A DNA stretch of 25,190 nucleotides from Anaerococcus sp. (GTDB lineage Bacteria; Bacillota; Clostridia; Tissierellales; Peptoniphilaceae): NCBI RefSeq assembly GCF_030825785.1, contig NZ_JAPJPG010000022.1, positions 1 to 25,190 of the forward strand, given 5' to 3'. The position numbers and the translations under genes were made by a program. This document shows positions 15,294-23,386 of the stretch, piece after piece (the stretch's first letter is position 1; each line of letters begins with the position of its first letter). The notes below the pieces were generated by a model. The model had not been told where the DNA came from and ran no database searches. It saw nothing but the letters and a program-made list of their open reading frames with translations.

Positions 15294-16232
15294 ATGATTT
15301 CTATAAAAAATTTATTAAATTCATTTGATTTGACAAAAGAAGACTTACTAGAGATAATTGAATTAGGTAATGCTATTTATAAGAGTCCTGATGATTTTTC
15401 CCATTGTGCAGACGGAAAGATATTAGGGACTCTTTTTTTTGAGCCTTCAACTAGGACTAGACTCTCATTTGAATCAGCTATGCTAAGGCTAGGTGGTTCT
15501 GTTGTAGGATTTTCTGATGCAGGAGTTTCTTCATCAACAAAAGGAGAAAGCCTAGCTGATACTGTAAGGACAGTAAGCCAATACGCTGATATTATCGCCA
15601 TGCGCCATCCCCAAGAGGGAGCAGCCTTCCTTGCAAGTAAAACTGCGGATTGTCCAATAATAAATGCTGGAGACGGTGGCCACCAACATCCAACTCAAAC
15701 TCTTACTGATATCCTAACAATATCAAACTACAAGAAAGATCTTTCAGGTCATGTTATAGGCCTATGTGGAGATCTTAAATATGGAAGAACAGTCCACTCA
15801 CTACTTAAAGTGATGAGCATGTTCCCAGACAATAAATTCATCCTCATATCACCAGAAGAATTAAAGCTTCCAGAATACGTAAAAAAAGAGGTATTCGCAG
15901 ATGGAACTAATAATTTCGAAGAAGTAAGAAGCTTAGATGATGTAATGGATCAGTTGGACATACTATATATGACCAGGATTCAAAAAGAAAGATTTTTCTC
16001 TCAAGCCCAATACACAAGACTAAAGGATTCTTACCTACTAGATAAGGAAAAGATGCAAGCCGCTAAGGATGATTGTATTATCCTACATCCACTCCCAAGA
16101 GTAACTGAGATTGCAACAGAAGTCGACTCAGATCCTCGTGCAGTTTATTTCAAACAAGTTAAGTTTGGTATGTATGTAAGAATGGCGCTAATATTAAAAC
16201 TTTTGGAGGCAAACAATGATAGAAATAACTAG
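15294..16232 (+). CDS. pyrB: Aspartate carbamoyltransferase, catalytic subunit
   Basis: Joins carbamoyl phosphate and aspartate, the committed step of UMP synthesis. The 312 residues match the family length. The carbamoyl-phosphate site FFEPSTRTRLSFESA lies at about 47-61, the 80s-type loop STKGES follows, HQHPTQTLTD carries active-site His and Gln, and HPLPRV is near the C-terminus. AAGGAG (15282-15287) precedes the ATG by six bases. The gene overlaps pyrI by 17 bases and with it should form the allosteric ATCase holoenzyme. Confidence 0.97.
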   Translation: MISIKNLLNSFDLTKEDLLEIIELGNAIYKSPDDFSHCADGKILGTLFFEPSTRTRLSFESAMLRLGGSVVGFSDAGVSSSTKGESLADTVRTVSQYADIIAMRHPQEGAAFLASKTADCPIINAGDGGHQHPTQTLTDILTISNYKKDLSGHVIGLCGDLKYGRTVHSLLKVMSMFPDNKFILISPEELKLPEYVKKEVFADGTNNFEEVRSLDDVMDQLDILYMTRIQKERFFSQAQYTRLKDSYLLDKEKMQAAKDDCIILHPLPRVTEIATEVDSDPRAVYFKQVKFGMYVRMALILKLLEANNDRNN

Positions 16233-16644
16233 TATAAAAGAAGGAATCGTAATCGATCACATCAAGGCAGGCCTTGGAATGGAAATATTTAATAAACTCG
16301 ACCTAAGACATCTTAAAGATGAGGTAGCGATAATATTAAATGCAAAATCAACCCAACATGGAAGAAAAGATATACTAAAGATAGCAAATAACATAGATAT
16401 TAACCTTGATATTGTATCAATCATCGATCCATCAGCTACAATAAATATCATAAAAGACGAGAAGGTTGTCGAAAAACTAAGCCTAAAGCTTCCTAAGGAA
16501 GTAAAGGGAATCTTAAGCTGCCAAAATCCAAAATGCGTATCAACTAGTGAAAGATCTGTGGAAAGCGACTTTATCCTAATAGATGAAGAAGAGAAAAATT
16601 ATAAATGTGCCTACTGTGGTCATATCTATGATGTGGAAGAATAG
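16216..16644 (+). CDS. pyrI: Aspartate carbamoyltransferase, regulatory subunit
   Basis: Regulatory chain that binds nucleotides and links PyrB trimers, so end products can control the enzyme. The 142 residues include the N-terminal allosteric domain (IKEGIVIDHIKAGLGMEI) and a C-terminal zinc domain with four Cys: C-x4-C in CQNPKC and C-x2-C in CAYC. All zinc ligands are intact, so it should still bind PyrB. GGAGGC lies inside the pyrB end. Its stop is directly followed by the pyrC ATG. PyrI is absent from Bacillus but present in many Clostridia and enteric bacteria. Confidence 0.96.
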   Translation: MIEITSIKEGIVIDHIKAGLGMEIFNKLDLRHLKDEVAIILNAKSTQHGRKDILKIANNIDINLDIVSIIDPSATINIIKDEKVVEKLSLKLPKEVKGILSCQNPKCVSTSERSVESDFILIDEEEKNYKCAYCGHIYDVEE

Positions 16645-17838
16645 ATGAAGCAGATTTTCACAAACTTTTATGGCTTTGACGATATAAAGATTACAAAAAG
16701 ACCGATCTATGTCGAAGATGGGATAATAGTTGAAGAATTCGAAAAGGACGAGGATACAGAAGTTATTGATTGCTATAACCTCGCCCTAGTTCCAGCCTTC
16801 ACAGACCTTCACGTTCACTTTAGAGATCCCGGTTTTATCTACAAGGAGGATGTTGAAACAGGCTCTAGGGCAGCTCTTAAAGGAGGATTCACCTCTGTTC
16901 TTCTTATGGGAAATACGAATCCCCCAGTATCAAGCCCTGAAGTCTATGAAGATATAATAGGGAGAAGTAAAGATTTAGATTTAATTGATGTAGAGCAAGT
17001 CTACACAATCACAGAAAATCTTGGAGGAAAGAGCTTAGATCATCTAGAAAAAATGCCAGGATCTGTGAAATTTCTCTCAGATGATGGTAGGGGAGTAAAT
17101 GATGATAATATCATGTATGAAGCTATCCTAAAGGCCAAAGAACTGGGTGTAAAGCTTGCCCTTCATGAGGAAGTTGAAAGAGTTTCTAGGAAAGATTACG
17201 AGATAGCAGAAGATGCTATGACAATTAGGGATTGCTATCTTTCCTATAAACTAGATTGTCCAATTCACTTCTGCCATGTATCAACAAAAGGGGCCATGAC
17301 AGCCATTAAATATTTCAAAGATTTAGGCGCTCCTATAACATGCGAAGTAACTCCTCACCATATTAATTTTTCTAATAAAGAAAGAGAAGAAATGAAGGTC
17401 AATCCTCCAATAAGAAAGGAAATTGATAGGAAATTTCTCATTCAAATGATAAAGGAAGGTTATGTAGATGCAATTTCTACTGACCATGCCCCTCATACAA
17501 AAGAAGAAAAAGAAAAGGGATCTCCAGGATTTATTGGTCTTGAGACAGCTTTTTCAACCTGCTTTAAAGTCCTAGTTAAAAGCGGTGAGATTTCCTTAAA
17601 CAAGCTAGTAGAGATCATGTCTACAAATCCTGCAAGAATTCTTGACTTAAATAAGGGAAAGCTTGAAAAAGGCTATGAGGCAGATTTCTCCCTAATAGAT
17701 CTGGACGAAGAGTATATCTACAAGGAAGAAGAGATTGCCTCAAAATCAAAGAATTCTCTAATGATTGGCCAAAAACTTCCAGCTAGAATTAAGAAAGTGT
17801 ACAAGAAAGGAATACTAAAATATGAAGATAATAGATAA
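16645..17838 (+). CDS. pyrC: Dihydroorotase
   Basis: Zinc-dependent amidohydrolase that closes carbamoyl aspartate to dihydroorotate. It has 397 residues, somewhat below the usual 420-430 of class I enzymes. Metal ligands are seen in DLHVHFRDPG (about 53-62), the His in CHVSTKGA, the EVTPHH motif and the catalytic Asp in ISTDHAPHT. The usual carboxylated Lys position of class I enzymes lies in the region around residues 92-100, where GNTNPP is conserved. It begins without a gap after pyrI and overlaps pyrF by 17 bases. Confidence 0.94.
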   Translation: MKQIFTNFYGFDDIKITKRPIYVEDGIIVEEFEKDEDTEVIDCYNLALVPAFTDLHVHFRDPGFIYKEDVETGSRAALKGGFTSVLLMGNTNPPVSSPEVYEDIIGRSKDLDLIDVEQVYTITENLGGKSLDHLEKMPGSVKFLSDDGRGVNDDNIMYEAILKAKELGVKLALHEEVERVSRKDYEIAEDAMTIRDCYLSYKLDCPIHFCHVSTKGAMTAIKYFKDLGAPITCEVTPHHINFSNKEREEMKVNPPIRKEIDRKFLIQMIKEGYVDAISTDHAPHTKEEKEKGSPGFIGLETAFSTCFKVLVKSGEISLNKLVEIMSTNPARILDLNKGKLEKGYEADFSLIDLDEEYIYKEEEIASKSKNSLMIGQKLPARIKKVYKKGILKYEDNR

Positions 17839-18685
17839 ATTATACGAAAAAGTTTCAAAAAATGGATTTGTATGTATTGGACTTGATAGCTCTATTGATT
17901 ATATTCCGGAAAATATGAAAGCAGGAAAAAGTGTTAGCGAGGCGCTTTTTTCTTATAACAAAGAAATAATAGATCAGACCTATGACGTTTGTGCAATTTA
18001 TAAATTGCAAATTGCCTACTACGAATCTTATGGTATCGAGGGAATGATTGCCTATAGGGATACGCTTTCTTACCTTAGAGAAAAAGATCTTTTATCAATA
18101 GGAGATGTCAAAAGAAGTGATATAGCAGCAAGTGCGAAGATGTATGCCAAGGCCCACTTTGAAGGAGATTTTGAGACGGATTTTATAACTCTTAATCCTT
18201 ATATGGGCATGGATTCAATCGAGCCTTACGAAGAATATATAGAAAGAGGAGATAAGGGAATCTTTGTTCTATTAAGGACATCAAATCCTGGAGCTAAGGA
18301 CTTCGAAGTTCTTACAGTAGATGGAGAAGAGTTCTTCTATACGATAGGAGATAGGATGAGAAAGCTTAATGATAAGTATATAGGAAAGTCAGGATTTGGC
18401 CCAATAGGATTAGTAGTTGGGGCAACTCATAGCGAAGAGGTAGAAAAAATCAGAAAAAGATATGAGAATATGTTCTTCCTAATTCCTGGATTTGGTGCTC
18501 AAAAAGCAGACAGTATGAATGTCTACAAACTCCTCGAAGGATTAAATGGGGGAGTGGTAAACTCTTCTAGGGCAATACTTAAAAACTGGCAAAACTATGA
18601 AGACGGGAGCGAAAAAGTTGGATATTATGCTAGGAAAAAAGCTATAGAGACTTATGAGGAAATTAAAGCAAATGAAGTCCTATAA
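17822..18685 (+). CDS. pyrF: Orotidine 5'-phosphate decarboxylase, type 2
   Basis: Last step to UMP, decarboxylating OMP. At 287 residues it belongs to the longer type 2 subfamily rather than the roughly 235-residue Bacillus type. The catalytic D-x-K-R-x-D motif is GDVKRSDI (about 91-98), N-terminal IGLDSS holds an active-site Asp, and IPGFGAQ near 222 is the phosphate loop. It starts within pyrC and ends inside pyrK, so translation is coupled both ways. OMP decarboxylase is listed before PyrK/PyrD although it acts last. Confidence 0.95.
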   Translation: MKIIDKLYEKVSKNGFVCIGLDSSIDYIPENMKAGKSVSEALFSYNKEIIDQTYDVCAIYKLQIAYYESYGIEGMIAYRDTLSYLREKDLLSIGDVKRSDIAASAKMYAKAHFEGDFETDFITLNPYMGMDSIEPYEEYIERGDKGIFVLLRTSNPGAKDFEVLTVDGEEFFYTIGDRMRKLNDKYIGKSGFGPIGLVVGATHSEEVEKIRKRYENMFFLIPGFGAQKADSMNVYKLLEGLNGGVVNSSRAILKNWQNYEDGSEKVGYYARKKAIETYEEIKANEVL

Positions 18686-19391
18686 GAAAGCGATAATAAA
18701 AGAAAATATAGAAATATCAGAAGGAATCTATCTAATGAAACTAGCTTGCGATATGAAGGCAAGACCTGGACAGTTTTTTATGTTTAGGTCAGATTCCTTC
18801 AGGCAAGACCCCCTTCTTTCAAGACCCTTTGGTGTTTGCGATGAAAAAGACGGGGAACTTTCCTTTCTCTACCAAGTTATAGGAAAGGGAACTGAAATCA
18901 TGGCAAGCTTAAGAAAGGACGCTGAGGTAAAACTCTTGGGTCCTCTAGGTAATGGCTTTAGTCTTAAAAAGGGAAAGAAAATCGCAGTAGTAGGTGGGGG
19001 AATTGGTATAGCTCCTCTCCTATATTTGGTAAAAAGCCTTGAAAATAAATGTGATTTCTATGCTGGATTTGCCAAAGATCCTTATTATATGGAAGAGTTT
19101 GAGCCTTATGCAAACAAAGTAGTTACAACGAGTGATTTATATGATAAGAAATTCATAACGGATGCTATAAATCCTCACGACTATGATTATATATACGCAT
19201 GCGGACCAAATCCAATGCTAAAATCTCTCTATGAAAAGGCAAAGGATATTCCTATGGAAGTATCTATGGAATCTCACATGGCCTGTGGAATTGGAGCATG
19301 TCTAGGATGTACTATTGAAAAATCTGATGGAGAATTCCTAAGAGTTTGTAAGGACGGTCCTGTTTTTGATAGCAAGGAGGTCTTTGGATGA
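18672..19391 (+). CDS. pyrK: Dihydroorotate dehydrogenase electron-transfer subunit PyrK
   Basis: FAD and 2Fe-2S protein that passes electrons from dihydroorotate (via PyrD) to NAD. The chosen ATG gives MKSYKKAIIKENIEISEGIY, the usual PyrK beginning; an in-frame ATG 18 bases earlier has no family support. The product is 239 residues. FAD-binding SRPFGVCD, the NAD-binding glycine loop GGGIGIAPLL and a cluster of four Cys (C-x4-C-x2-C, then C about 13 residues later, in ACGIGACLGC and RVCKDG) are visible. It overlaps pyrF by 14 bases and pyrD by four. Confidence 0.95.
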   Translation: MKSYKKAIIKENIEISEGIYLMKLACDMKARPGQFFMFRSDSFRQDPLLSRPFGVCDEKDGELSFLYQVIGKGTEIMASLRKDAEVKLLGPLGNGFSLKKGKKIAVVGGGIGIAPLLYLVKSLENKCDFYAGFAKDPYYMEEFEPYANKVVTTSDLYDKKFITDAINPHDYDYIYACGPNPMLKSLYEKAKDIPMEVSMESHMACGIGACLGCTIEKSDGEFLRVCKDGPVFDSKEVFG

Positions 19392-20287
19392 ATACTAAGG
19401 TAGAAATTGCTGGAGTAAAATTTAAAAATCCAGTCATAGCCGCAAGTGGAACTTTCGGTTTTGGTAAGGAGTTTTCTGAATACATAGACTTAAACAAATT
19501 AGGAGGAATTTGCTCTAAAGGGCTTACCCTTCACAGGAACTTAGGTAACAAGGGGGTAAGGATTCATGAGACTGCATCAGGAATAATGAATTCGATTGGC
19601 CTTCAAAATCCAGGCATTGACTACTTTACCAAGGAAGAATTGCCTTTTCTTGAGAAATTTGATACGGTATCAATAGCAAATCTTGGGGGTCATAGCGTAG
19701 TAGACTATGTAAAGGGAGCAGAGATCTTAAATAAGACAAGTGTCCCTATGATTGAGCTTAATATATCTTGTCCTAATGTCAAAGAAGGTGGAATGGCTTT
19801 CGGTACTGATCCTAAGAAGGCATCTGAAGTCATAAAAAAGGTAAGAGGGGTAACTGACAAGGCTCTAATAGTGAAGTTATCTCCAAACGTTGGATCTATT
19901 GGTGAATTTGCTAAAATCGCAGAAGATGAAGGAGCGGATGCAATTTCTCTAATCAATACCATAAATGCTATGGCTATAGATATCAGAAGGAAAAGGCCGG
20001 TATTTGATAACAAAACTGCAGGTCTTTCGGGTCCATGCGTTAAGCCCATAGCCGTTAGAATGACCTATGAGGCAGCATCAGCTGTAAATATTCCAGTTAT
20101 CGGCATGGGAGGAATTATGACTTATGAGGATGCCATAGAATTTATTATGGCAGGAGCTTCTGCAATTCAAGTTGGGACAGCAAACTTCATTGATTATAAG
20201 TCAATGGAAAATATTATAGATGGAATTTCTAATTTTATGAAAGAAGAAAATATAGGAAATCTTGAAGAAATAAGAGGAATAATTTAG
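19388..20287 (+). CDS. pyrD: Dihydroorotate dehydrogenase class 1B, catalytic subunit
   Basis: FMN enzyme oxidising dihydroorotate to orotate. The 299-residue product has the class 1 active-site Cys in ELNISCPNVKEGG rather than the Ser of the membrane-bound class 2 enzyme, and FMN phosphate-binding motifs near GMGGI and AIQVGTAN. With PyrK next to it, class 1B (NAD-linked) is well supported and suits an anaerobe because no quinone is needed. The start overlaps the pyrK stop (ATGA). Confidence 0.96.
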   Translation: MNTKVEIAGVKFKNPVIAASGTFGFGKEFSEYIDLNKLGGICSKGLTLHRNLGNKGVRIHETASGIMNSIGLQNPGIDYFTKEELPFLEKFDTVSIANLGGHSVVDYVKGAEILNKTSVPMIELNISCPNVKEGGMAFGTDPKKASEVIKKVRGVTDKALIVKLSPNVGSIGEFAKIAEDEGADAISLINTINAMAIDIRRKRPVFDNKTAGLSGPCVKPIAVRMTYEAASAVNIPVIGMGGIMTYEDAIEFIMAGASAIQVGTANFIDYKSMENIIDGISNFMKEENIGNLEEIRGII

Positions 20288-20296
20288 GAGGATATA

Positions 20297-20872
20297 ATGG
20301 ATAAAACACTAGAACTACTTAAAAAATCAGATGCACTTTTGGAAGGTCACTTTATATTATCAAGTGGTAAACATTCAAATAAATACATACAATGTGCTAA
20401 GCTAATAGAAAATCCTGTATATTGCGAAGAAGTTGCAAATATAATTGGAGAAAAGCTTAAGGAAAAAGACATAGAGGTTGACCTATGTGTGGGCCCTGCT
20501 ATGGGTGGAGTAATAATATCTTATGAACTTGCCAGGGCGCTTGGGATAAATGCAATATTTACTGAAAGAGAAAATGGCAGGATGACCCTAAGAAGAGGCT
20601 TTGAAATCAAAGAAGGCATGAAGGTTATAATAGTAGAAGATGTAATCACTACAGGTAAGTCTTCATTTGAAACTGTTGATGTTATAAGATCTTGTGGAGC
20701 AGAAGTCCTTGCCTTGACATCAATTGTAAATAGGTCCAATAAAGATGAAATAAATGGACTTCCAATAATTTCTGCAACTAAAATTGACGTAGATACATGG
20801 GATGAAGATGAAATTCCTGATGAGTTAAAAAATATCCCAGCTACAAAGCCAGGATCCAGATCACTTAAGTAA
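20297..20872 (+). CDS. pyrE: Orotate phosphoribosyltransferase
   Basis: Attaches ribose 5-phosphate from PRPP to orotate, giving OMP for PyrF. The 191 residues include SGKHSNKYIQ at the N-terminus, GPAMGGVIISYE, the flexible-loop ERENGRMTLRRG and the PRPP-binding VIIVEDVITTGKS (about 114-126). It resembles the shorter clostridial form rather than the 210-residue enteric one. A very good TTAGGAGGAT site precedes it by five bases. It is the last gene of the operon; the only structure after it is the palindrome described at 20882-20918. Confidence 0.95.
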   Translation: MDKTLELLKKSDALLEGHFILSSGKHSNKYIQCAKLIENPVYCEEVANIIGEKLKEKDIEVDLCVGPAMGGVIISYELARALGINAIFTERENGRMTLRRGFEIKEGMKVIIVEDVITTGKSSFETVDVIRSCGAEVLALTSIVNRSNKDEINGLPIISATKIDVDTWDEDEIPDELKNIPATKPGSRSLK

Positions 20873-20876
20873 GTCC

Positions 20877-20904
20877 TTGCATTATCTATAATTTAATATA
20901 TAAT
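20877..20904 (+). promoter_or_regulatory. Promoter of the glucosaminidase gene
   Basis: TTGCAT (20877-20882) and TATAAT (20899-20904) with a 16-base spacer. The expected start is near 20911, giving a leader of about 18 bases with AAGGGG (20917-20922). The -10 lies in the centre of a 37-base inverted repeat. Confidence 0.65.
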
Positions 20905-20918
20905 TAAATAATAGATAA
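20882..20918 (+). repeat. Near-perfect 37-bp inverted repeat over the glucosaminidase promoter
   Basis: TTATCTAT-A-ATTTAAT (20882-20897) faces ATTAAAT-A-ATAGATAA (20903-20918) with a 5-base ATATA centre; 15 of 16 arm positions pair. It is all A+T except one C and one G, and no T-run follows, so it is a poor terminator. Its position across the -10 hexamer is that of an operator; a weak pyrE mRNA 3' hairpin is the alternative. Confidence 0.7.
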
Positions 20919-20928
20919 GGGGATAGTT

Positions 20929-21633
20929 ATGAAGGTAAGAAATTTTATTGAAAAGTTAATATTCACAGCCGCTATACTAACTCTAGGAGTTACTTTGGCT
21001 AACACAAAATCTTTCGCTAGTTCAAAAGATAAAAAGGACCTAATGTATTATGGTTTGCAGAAGATTAATGTCGAAACATACAATCTAAGAGATATGAAGA
21101 AGGAAAGATTTGATAAGTTAGATAAGGATCTTGATAAGGCAATTGAGCTCGGTTGCGATAATGTTAATAGCAAAAGCTATTTTTATCTTTTACAAGATAT
21201 ACCATTTACAGGAAGTGAGTTAGATTACGGCTTGGCTGATACAGGCCTTTATGGTTTGGGCCAAGACTTCAAGGAAGTTTCCGAAAAATACGGAATTAAT
21301 CCATTCTTGCTAATGGCGATGGCCAAGCATGAAACTGGAAACGGAACTAGTGATTTGTTTAGAGAAAAGAATAATCTCTTTGGCTTTAATGCTATAGATC
21401 ACGATCCTTATAATATGGCAAGTAAATTCAAGGATCCAAAGGATTCTATTGATACGGTTGCCAAGCATCTTAAGGAAGAATATTTAGACAAAAACGGCAC
21501 ATATTTTAATGGGGTTTCTGCAAAGGGTATAGGAACATCATATGCTTCTGATCCAGAGTGGTCCCAGAAGGTAAACTCAATGATGATTGAAATCGCAGAT
21601 AAAATGTTAGAAACATACAAGGCAGGTCAGTAA
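20929..21633 (+). CDS. Secreted glucosaminidase-domain protein (GH73-like autolysin)
   Basis: Likely exported peptidoglycan hydrolase cutting N-acetylglucosaminyl bonds. Of 234 residues, 1-31 form a signal peptide: basic start, hydrophobic stretch about 10-25, then SFA-S as a likely cleavage site. A poorly recognised spacer (32-105) follows, then a glucosaminidase domain (about 110-230) with YGINPFLLMAMAKHETGNG, in which Glu 135 is the expected catalytic acid, then NNLFGFNA, and YASDPEWSQKVNSMM near the end. There are no SH3, LysM or choline-binding repeats, so wall anchoring is not evident. It has its own promoter and terminator and is monocistronic. Confidence 0.86.
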   Translation: MKVRNFIEKLIFTAAILTLGVTLANTKSFASSKDKKDLMYYGLQKINVETYNLRDMKKERFDKLDKDLDKAIELGCDNVNSKSYFYLLQDIPFTGSELDYGLADTGLYGLGQDFKEVSEKYGINPFLLMAMAKHETGNGTSDLFREKNNLFGFNAIDHDPYNMASKFKDPKDSIDTVAKHLKEEYLDKNGTYFNGVSAKGIGTSYASDPEWSQKVNSMMIEIADKMLETYKAGQ

Positions 21634-21647
21634 TGGCCTGCTTTTTT
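21622..21647 (+). terminator. Intrinsic terminator of the glucosaminidase gene
   Basis: GCAGGTC / GGCCTGC stem (one T-G pair, AGTAAT loop) followed by six T. The stem overlaps the last codons and the stop of the gene. Confidence 0.9.
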
Positions 21648-21659
21648 GAATAGTAAAAG

Positions 21660-21665
21660 TATAAT
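21660..21665 (+). promoter_or_regulatory. Possible -10 element for the branching-enzyme homologue
   Basis: A perfect TATAAT 18 bases before the ATG, but no -35 at a proper distance and no TGn extension. The position between a terminator and a gene makes a promoter necessary, so I list it with low confidence. Confidence 0.4.
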
Positions 21666-21683
21666 GTATTAAAGGAGTAGATT

Positions 21684-23339
21684 ATGAATACAAGAGATTA
21701 TTTAGAAGCTAAGTCCTTTGATGGCTACAGGTTTTTTGGAGCCCATAAGAAGGATAAGGGATATATATTTAGACTGCTCGCTCCTAATGCTAGCGAGGCA
21801 TATATTATAGGCGATTTTAATGATTGGGAAAAACAAGCTATGAGAAAGTATTCTACAGGAGTTTTTTCTATAACAATCGATCAGGCTAAAATCGGTGATT
21901 CTTATCAGTTTATCTTAAGGGATGGCGAAAGTGAAGTAAAGAAAATTGATCCTTTCGCAAAGTCTATAAATTATACAGAAAAGGCTGCTGTAATATGTGA
22001 TGGGTCGTATAAATTTAAGAGTAAGAAGATCAAAACTGAGGTTAGGAATATTTTGCAAGTTTTTCTAGGATCTTTATTTAATAATGAAGAGAAGTCAGCT
22101 GATGAGATTTTAAGCTTAATTATTGATCACAGCTTAGATAATAATTACGACACAATTATTCTTATGCCAGTAAATGAATACCAAAATTATAAATCTATGG
22201 GCTATGCTTCTTTGAATTTATTTTCTTATTCAAATAGATACGGGGATATAGCGTCCTTTAAAAAATTTATTGATTTGGCTCATAAGAATAAAATAAAGGT
22301 CTTAGTAGAAATTGATATAGGAGAATTTGATCCTGATAATGCAGGGCTTATAAGCTTTGATGGAAATAATATTTATAATTATGATTACGATGATATACTC
22401 TATAATTATTATGGGTCAATTAATTTCGACCTTAGTAAGGATTTGGCGAAATCTTATATTCAAAGTGCTGTGGATTATTATTTAAAAGAATATAAAGTCG
22501 ATGGAATATATTTTTCTGCTATAGAAAATATATTATATTGGCAAGGGGATAAAAATAGGGGATTAAACATAGAATCTTCGGAGTTTTTATCTAAATTAAA
22601 TACCCACATCAAAGAATCTAAGGCCTTAAGCCTTGCTGGCTTTAGTGGAGAATATAAAAATGATATTGATTTTGATATGGTATTTGACAATAAGACTAAG
22701 GCTTGTATCAATATGCTAAAAGATCAACCTATGAAAAGAGACTATTACAAAAACTTTATTACAGATTTGATAAATAAAGCTACAGGCAAAAATCTTTTAG
22801 GATTTTCATATGTTGATTCTTTCTTAAATGAGGCAAGTCTTGCTATGAAGATGTACTCAGACGATAAGAAATTAGAACAACTTAAAACTTTGCTTACCTT
22901 CTTGTATACAATCAAATCTCCTAAAATGCTTTTTATGGGAGATGACTCAGGAGACCTTAAGACATTCTCTGTATATAACAAATTTGATTTTAAGAAATTT
23001 GAAAATAACATAGAAGATTTCAATACCTACTATAAGGACATTACGGATTTATTTATAAAAGAAAATTGTTTAAGTGATGAAGATAGCGAAGTCGATTTAC
23101 TTGACGTAGAAGGATACAGTCTTTATGCTTACAAGAGGACTTATAAAAAGGATAGCTTTCTGGTAGTAATAAACTTCACTGATATAGACTATAAGATTGA
23201 ATCTCAATATGATTTGGAAGAAATAATTAACACTGAGGATTTAAAATATAAGGGAAGTGGAAATATTAACGGAAGTCTAAATAAGGGCGATAGTATTAAT
23301 ATAATGCCATTTGGATCAGCAATTTTTAGGATAAAATAA
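21684..23339 (+). CDS. Glycogen-branching-enzyme homologue (CBM48 + GH13) lacking catalytic residues
   Basis: An intact 551-residue protein with GlgB architecture: CBM48-type domain (about 25-115, FRLLAPNASEAYIIGDFNDWE and KKIDPFAKS), a GH13 barrel (about 140-450, with MGYASLNLFSYSNRYG, YNYYGSINFDLS, MLFMGDDSGD) and a C-terminal beta domain ending FGSAIFRIK. The four catalytic regions are altered. Region II reads VDGIYFSAIEN, so Arg is Tyr 276 and the nucleophile Asp is Ser 278. Region III reads LAGFSGE where GlgB has AEES, so the acid Glu is lost. Region IV SHDEV is SYVDS. Region I His is Glu (IDIGEFD). I infer a non-catalytic glucan-binding or structural protein; a highly diverged enzyme is less likely. 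It has AAGGAG at 21672-21677 and stands alone between two terminators. Confidence 0.8.
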   Translation: MNTRDYLEAKSFDGYRFFGAHKKDKGYIFRLLAPNASEAYIIGDFNDWEKQAMRKYSTGVFSITIDQAKIGDSYQFILRDGESEVKKIDPFAKSINYTEKAAVICDGSYKFKSKKIKTEVRNILQVFLGSLFNNEEKSADEILSLIIDHSLDNNYDTIILMPVNEYQNYKSMGYASLNLFSYSNRYGDIASFKKFIDLAHKNKIKVLVEIDIGEFDPDNAGLISFDGNNIYNYDYDDILYNYYGSINFDLSKDLAKSYIQSAVDYYLKEYKVDGIYFSAIENILYWQGDKNRGLNIESSEFLSKLNTHIKESKALSLAGFSGEYKNDIDFDMVFDNKTKACINMLKDQPMKRDYYKNFITDLINKATGKNLLGFSYVDSFLNEASLAMKMYSDDKKLEQLKTLLTFLYTIKSPKMLFMGDDSGDLKTFSVYNKFDFKKFENNIEDFNTYYKDITDLFIKENCLSDEDSEVDLLDVEGYSLYAYKRTYKKDSFLVVINFTDIDYKIESQYDLEEIINTEDLKYKGSGNINGSLNKGDSINIMPFGSAIFRIK

Positions 23340-23340
23340 T

Positions 23341-23384
23341 AAAAGTTCGCACTAGAGTTATCGATTAACTAAGTGCGAACTTTT
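23341..23384. terminator. Bidirectional terminator between convergent genes
   Basis: AAAAGTTCGCACT (23341-23353) pairs perfectly with AGTGCGAACTTTT (23372-23384), and inside this AGTTA / TAACT forms a second 5-bp helix with a TCGAT loop. A/T runs on both sides serve the plus-strand GlgB-like gene and the minus-strand CBS gene. Confidence 0.92.
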
Positions 23385-23386
23385 AT

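Noticed and set aside
18654..18671. Earlier ATG for PyrK
   Set aside because: Adds MRKLKQ with no family support; PyrK proteins usually start at the position of the ATG at 18672.
19705..20049. 114-residue minus-strand frame opposite pyrD
   Set aside because: Shadow of a secure class 1B dihydroorotate dehydrogenase frame.
21684..23339. Calling the GlgB-like gene a pseudogene
   Set aside because: The frame is intact over 551 codons with a ribosome-binding site and terminator; only catalytic residues are changed, which points to a retained pseudoenzyme.
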